Source: Janthinobacterium lividum
GTDB taxonomy: Bacteria; Pseudomonadota; Gammaproteobacteria; Burkholderiales; Burkholderiaceae_D
DNA: 8,553 bases
NCBI GenBank assembly: GCA_945864765.1
Contig: CAMBDR010000141.1
Location: 1 to 8,553 of the forward strand
Reading direction: 5' to 3'
Part shown: one piece after another, positions 5,621 through 8,553 of the stretch
How the letters are laid out: each line of letters starts with the position of its first letter
Numbering within the stretch: the first letter of the stretch is position 1
Position numbers and translations under genes: made by a program
The notes under the pieces: generated by a model
Told to the model about the DNA's origin: nothing
The model's input: the letters and a program-made list of their open reading frames with translations, nothing else
Database searches by the model: none

Positions 5621-7147
5621 ATGAAGATAGCATATAAAATATTCATCGCACCTATTGCAGCAATGATTTTTTTGGTTGGTTCAGGTGTTGCATCCTTGAT
5701 TGTGATGGGTCAGCAAGCGCAACGCTTGATCGAACTGGGCGCGGTGACGGGTGCCGGTTTTAAAAGTGGGTCTGCGCAATTGATTGCCGTTGGTCGCATT
5801 CATTCCCAAGTCTACGCGCTGATTGGCACGATGGCGAGTCTGGATGAAAAAGCGATCAAGGCATCCAACACCAAAATCGATCGTCAAATTGATGAGGTTG
5901 CTGCTGATTTAACAAAGATGCAACAGACCCCCATCTTGAAGGCGACTGCATTGAAGGTTTTGCCGATTTTGGCCGAGTATAAAAAAGCGGTGGTAGCGGC
6001 CATCGATTTGGCATCCATGGACCCAAATACGGGTGTCGCCGCGATGCAAACTGCGTCCGAAAAATACAAGGCATTAAACTACGAGTTGAGTGGCACAACG
6101 AAGGCGATTGAAACCAAAACAGCCGAACTGATTGTCCAAAACGAGGCAGAGATCACCAAAATAAGATGGATCATTAGCGTGCTCATCCTGGTGGCCGTAT
6201 TCGCGCTTGGCTTAACCGCCGTTTTGGTGGCGCGCAGTGTGACGAGGCCGCTCAAACTGGCCGTGCGCATTGCGCAAACGGTCGCAGCAGGGGATCTTAC
6301 CAGTCGGATTGAAAGCAGTAGCCAGGATGAAACTGGACAATTGTTGCTGGCATTGAAGGGCATGAACGATCATTTGGGCCAAATTGTTGGCAACGTGCGC
6401 AATAGCGCCAATGCCATCTCCACCGCATCTACCCAAATTGCAACGGGCACGCTCGATTTGTCATCCCGCACGGAGCAGCAGGCTGGTTCATTGGAAGAAA
6501 CCGCATCGTCAATGGAAGAATTGATCAGTACCGTCAAGCAAAATGCGGATAATTCACAGCAAGCCAATCAATTGGCGGTATCGGCTTCAGCAGTCGCCCT
6601 TAAGGGCGGCGCAGTGGTTGCACAAGTCGTGGATACGATGGATTCGATCAATGCATCGTCCAAGAAAATCGCCGACATCATCGGCGTCATTGACGGCATT
6701 GCCTTTCAGACGAATATCCTCGCATTGAATGCGGCAGTCGAAGCGGCGCGTGCGGGCGAACAAGGGCGGGGTTTCGCGGTCGTGGCCAGTGAGGTGCGCA
6801 ATCTGGCGCAACGTTCGGCGGCGGCGGCCAAAGAAATCAAAACGCTGATCGGTGACAGCGTAGAAAAGGTCGATATCGGCACTAAACTGGTGAATCAGGC
6901 AGGTGCCACGATGCATGAAATCGTTGCGAGCGTGAAGCGTGTGACCGATATCATGACTGAAATTACCAGCGCCAGCCAGGAGCAAATCTTGGGTATCGGG
7001 CAAGTGAATCAATCAATCGTGCAAATGGATGAAGCCACCCAACAAAATGCTGCTTTGGTTGAGGAAACCGCCGCCGCTGCTCAATCAATGCGGGAGCAGG
7101 CGGGCAATTTGGTGCAGGTGGTTGACGGGTTCAAAATCAATGCGTAG
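5621..7147 (+). CDS. Methyl-accepting chemotaxis protein (4HB-HAMP-MA type)
   Basis: Full-length inner-membrane chemoreceptor of 508 residues that passes periplasmic signals to CheA/CheW. Domains in order: TM1 (about 7-30); a helical periplasmic domain (about 31-180) that looks like a four-helix bundle; TM2 (about 182-204, WIISVLILVAVFALGLTAVLVA); HAMP (about 205-258, starting RSVTRPL); and the cytoplasmic signalling coiled coil (259-508). The conserved hairpin tip is at about 359-398 (GIAFQTNILALNAAVEAARAGEQGRGFAVV). Likely methylation helices contain SLEETASSMEEL (290-301) and ALVEETAAAAQS (478-489). It ends at FKINA without an NWETF-like CheR-tethering pentapeptide. The ATG at 5621 is set by TM1; no clear Shine-Dalgarno precedes it. 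It lies 143 bp after the Cache gene and has no che genes nearby. The ligand cannot be told from sequence. Confidence 0.95.
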   Translation: MKIAYKIFIAPIAAMIFLVGSGVASLIVMGQQAQRLIELGAVTGAGFKSGSAQLIAVGRIHSQVYALIGTMASLDEKAIKASNTKIDRQIDEVAADLTKMQQTPILKATALKVLPILAEYKKAVVAAIDLASMDPNTGVAAMQTASEKYKALNYELSGTTKAIETKTAELIVQNEAEITKIRWIISVLILVAVFALGLTAVLVARSVTRPLKLAVRIAQTVAAGDLTSRIESSSQDETGQLLLALKGMNDHLGQIVGNVRNSANAISTASTQIATGTLDLSSRTEQQAGSLEETASSMEELISTVKQNADNSQQANQLAVSASAVALKGGAVVAQVVDTMDSINASSKKIADIIGVIDGIAFQTNILALNAAVEAARAGEQGRGFAVVASEVRNLAQRSAAAAKEIKTLIGDSVEKVDIGTKLVNQAGATMHEIVASVKRVTDIMTEITSASQEQILGIGQVNQSIVQMDEATQQNAALVEETAAAAQSMREQAGNLVQVVDGFKINA

Positions 7148-7170
7148 ATTCATCCAGACCACTCCAAAAC

Positions 7171-7239
7171 AATGCCCACCAACCTCGCAGCGCGAGGCTA
7201 TTGGGCATTATTCAATTTTATTTTCCTTGCGGGAAAATA
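7171..7239. terminator. Two-tier hairpin plus second hairpin, probable bidirectional terminator
   Basis: AATGCCCA (7171-7178) pairs with TGGGCATT (7202-7209), and nested inside it CCTCGC (7183-7188) pairs with GCGAGG (7192-7197) with a 3-base loop. On the + strand this is followed by the T-rich run ATTCAATTTTATTTT, suiting the chemoreceptor gene. A second hairpin, TATTTTCC (7219-7226) with GGAAAATA (7232-7239), abuts the stop codon of the - strand XRE gene. On the - strand the large hairpin is followed by GTTTTGG. The placement between two converging genes fits a shared terminator. Confidence 0.75.
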
Positions 7240-7563
7240 TTATTCCATACCTTCTTTTGGCTTGAATTGCTTGTCGCTGATACGGAATTTGGTGCGGCGG
7301 TCGCCCATCAAATAACGCAGATCGCGAATGCTTAAGTCACTTACTTCGTGCATGCGAATCAACAGCGATGCGCCCACTGGTAAGCGGTGATGACGAATTT
7401 TCGAGATCACAGGCGGTGCCACTTCCAATGCGCGCGACAAAGCGGCATCGTTTTTCAAACGCAGATTTTCAATCAGCGTATCGAGCAGGCGGTTAGGGTT
7501 GTAGTTGAGCAGATCGTCTTGATCGCCATCGTTCATCAGGTCATTGTTTGCTTGAGTATTCAT
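7240..7563 (-). CDS. Small XRE/Cro-like helix-turn-helix DNA-binding protein
   Basis: The 107-residue cytoplasmic protein has an acidic, Asn/Asp-rich N-terminus (1-23), then a Cro/C1-like helix-turn-helix domain at about 25-88. The core is DAALSRALEVAPPVISKIRHHRLPVG, in which the SRALEVAPPVISKIR part forms the turn and recognition helix. A conserved-looking basic tail follows (MGDRRTKFRISDKQFKPK). I recall close relatives in Oxalobacteraceae annotated as hypothetical or XRE-like; their targets are not known to me. The ATG at 7563 gives the longest product; a second ATG nine codons in (7536-7534) is possible, and neither has a strong Shine-Dalgarno. It converges on the chemoreceptor gene and has a long upstream gap with an inverted repeat that it might bind. 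No effector or toxin domain is present. Confidence 0.85.
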   Translation of the reverse strand: MNTQANNDLMNDGDQDDLLNYNPNRLLDTLIENLRLKNDAALSRALEVAPPVISKIRHHRLPVGASLLIRMHEVSDLSIRDLRYLMGDRRTKFRISDKQFKPKEGME

Positions 7564-7630
7564 AATCTCAGAGTTTCCATAGAGTAAGTTGGCGTAACCT
7601 TGGGGGCCACGGGTTCGTACAGCACGGTTT

Positions 7631-7648
7631 TAACGTGTTCAGACGTTA
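7631..7648. promoter_or_regulatory. Operator-like palindrome upstream of the XRE gene
   Basis: TAACGTGTTCAGACGTTA has perfect 6-bp arms (7631-7636 and 7643-7648) around 6 bases. It lies 68 bp upstream of the XRE start codon, in the right place for an autoregulatory operator. A second weak inverted repeat (CACG at 7623-7626 and CGTG at 7634-7637) overlaps its left arm. I could not define a convincing -35/-10 pair for the XRE gene. Regulator and function are inferred from position only. Confidence 0.35.
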
Positions 7649-7735
7649 GCGCCGTTAATTACATGTTCCGGCAAAGGACAATGCCTCAACAGTTTCAAAA
7701 AATCTACGCAATAATACAATGAATTCGAATCTAAT

Positions 7736-7834
7736 ACTCGCCAGCAATAAAAAAAAGTTGTAAATACCGTTGGAAATGCGAAAAATTGGCTTCCGTGTTG
7801 TTTTTTTTGTCGAAAAAGAAGTGTTTTGGCGAGT
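7736..7834. repeat. 99-bp AT-rich segment bounded by perfect 8-bp inverted repeats
   Basis: ACTCGCCA at 7736-7743 and its exact complement TGGCGAGT at 7827-7834 bound a non-coding stretch that contains a run of 8 A (7749-7756) and a run of 8 T (7801-7808). The bounded segment lies within the 314-bp gap between the XRE gene and mltB, which holds no gene I can support. There is no obvious target-site duplication and no transposase. It could be a structured RNA, a small miniature element or a bent-DNA regulatory region. Confidence 0.35.
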
Positions 7835-7847
7835 TTGGTGTTGTATT

Positions 7848-7867
7848 TTGCCCTTTTATTAGGGCAA
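7848..7867. terminator. Hairpin after mltB, possible terminator
   Basis: TTGCCCT (7848-7854) pairs with AGGGCAA (7861-7867) around a 6-base loop, 11 to 30 bases past the mltB stop on the - strand. Read in the mltB direction it is followed by AATACAAC, not by a T-run, so it is at best an atypical terminator or a 3'-end stabilising hairpin. Confidence 0.4.
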
Positions 7868-7877
7868 TGAATGTTGC

Positions 7878-8553
7878 TTACTGGCCACGCTGTTTTTTCA
7901 CAACTCGTCCTAATTCGATTACAGACATGGCATAAAAGTAGCTACGATTGTATTTGGTGATGACAAAAAAGTTATTTGTGCCCAGCCAATACTCGGCGGG
8001 TTCTTGTCCATTCGGCAAATCGATCAAGCCATATAGCAGATCGGGCGGCGGTTCAATCGGGGTGCTAATGCCAGCAGCTTGCAAATCGGATAATTTATTT
8101 TGCGCGACCAAGCCCTGGTTGACGAAACTTTGCCACAGGGCATTGCCAGAGGTATCCCAAACCGAAACGGGAAACACCATCGGCTCATTGGGTCGCCAGC
8201 CATGTTGTTGCAAGTAATGGGCGATGCTGCCGATGGCGTCAATGGGGGATTTGCGTAAATCAATTTTGCCATCGCCATCAAAATCCACCGCGTATTGGCG
8301 GATACTGCCGGGCATAAACTGTGGCCAGCCGATGGCACCGGCATACGAGCCAAGCAGTGAAAACGGGTCGAGATTCGATTCGCGCGCGAGCAAGAGGGTA
8401 TGTTCCAGTTGCTGCTGGAAAAACGCGCTGCGTTCGGCTTTTTTGGGTGTGTTGGGATAGGCAAAGGCGAGGGTGGTAATCACATCCATGACGCGAAATT
8501 GCCCGGTATTTTTGCCGTACACGGTTTCAATGCCTAAAATGCCGACAATAATT
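7878..8553 (-). CDS. mltB: Lytic murein transglycosylase B, C-terminal part
   Basis: Periplasmic, usually lipoprotein, enzyme that cleaves peptidoglycan between MurNAc and GlcNAc with formation of 1,6-anhydroMurNAc. The frame stays open to the right edge, so the GTG at 8522 is internal and the gene is truncated there. The 224 visible residues include the catalytic glutamate in GILGIETVYG (codon 8528-8526), just upstream of that GTG. They also include GSYAGAIGWPQFMPGS (visible residues 68-83) and an EF-hand-like loop DFDGDGKIDL (90-99), like the Ca-binding loop of E. coli Slt35. Near the end is the substrate-cleft segment FFVITKYNRSYFYAMSVIEL. The signal peptide, lipobox and N-terminal region lie outside the window. 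It ends RGQ and is followed by a structured non-coding gap. It lies convergent to cysM once the chemosensory pair is set aside. Confidence 0.94.
   Translation of the reverse strand, partial: IIVGILGIETVYGKNTGQFRVMDVITTLAFAYPNTPKKAERSAFFQQQLEHTLLLARESNLDPFSLLGSYAGAIGWPQFMPGSIRQYAVDFDGDGKIDLRKSPIDAIGSIAHYLQQHGWRPNEPMVFPVSVWDTSGNALWQSFVNQGLVAQNKLSDLQAAGISTPIEPPPDLLYGLIDLPNGQEPAEYWLGTNNFFVITKYNRSYFYAMSVIELGRVVKKQRGQ

Noticed and set aside
6587..7012. 141-residue - strand frame within the chemoreceptor gene
   Set aside because: It is a shadow of the highly conserved signalling domain and has no independent coding evidence.
1..8553. tRNA, rRNA, transposase, phage or toxin-antitoxin genes
   Set aside because: No such sequence was recognised on either strand; the lone XRE gene has no toxin-like partner beside it.

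Overview
The window looks like chromosomal DNA of a betaproteobacterium, probably Burkholderiales and most likely an Oxalobacteraceae-type genome with moderate GC. The basis is gene content and order: lapB, ugd, the stand-alone heptose kinase hldE1/rfaE1, a comEA-like gene, cysM and mltB form a recognisable envelope/cysteine neighbourhood in that group. The genus call is an inference from remembered synteny and protein similarity, not from a search.

Left half (1-4702, all + strand): the 3' part of lapB (control of LPS synthesis through LpxC turnover), a gap holding a dRS3-like palindromic repeat, ugd (UDP-glucose 6-dehydrogenase), a 12-bp tandem repeat that runs into the Shine-Dalgarno of a TTG-started hldE1 (ADP-heptose pathway kinase), a small exported helix-hairpin-helix ComEA-like protein with a repetitive Ala/Pro/Ser tail, a clear rho-independent terminator, a sigma70-type promoter and cysM (cysteine synthase B). 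lapB, ugd and hldE1 all serve the cell-surface glycan layer. hldD, which I would expect beside hldE1 in this clade, is not here.

Middle (4703-7147, + strand): a 304-bp gap with a terminator-like hairpin, a short coding-like patch that matches no intact gene, and an AT-rich promoter-like area with a long imperfect hairpin. Then comes a probable chemosensory pair: a small secreted single-Cache protein and a complete transmembrane methyl-accepting chemotaxis protein. This pair looks like an accessory insertion into the cysM-mltB interval.

Right part (7148-8553): a two-tier hairpin that probably terminates converging transcripts, a small XRE/Cro-like DNA-binding protein on the - strand, a 314-bp non-coding gap with an operator-like palindrome and a 99-bp segment bounded by perfect 8-bp inverted repeats, and the 3' part of mltB (lytic murein transglycosylase) on the - strand, running off the right edge.

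Most of the window is conventional. No CRISPR array, tRNA, rRNA, transposase or evident new defence system is visible. The parts most worth a second look are the Cache/chemoreceptor pair with its upstream sequences, the tandem-repeat leader of hldE1, and the structured non-coding stretch between the XRE gene and mltB.
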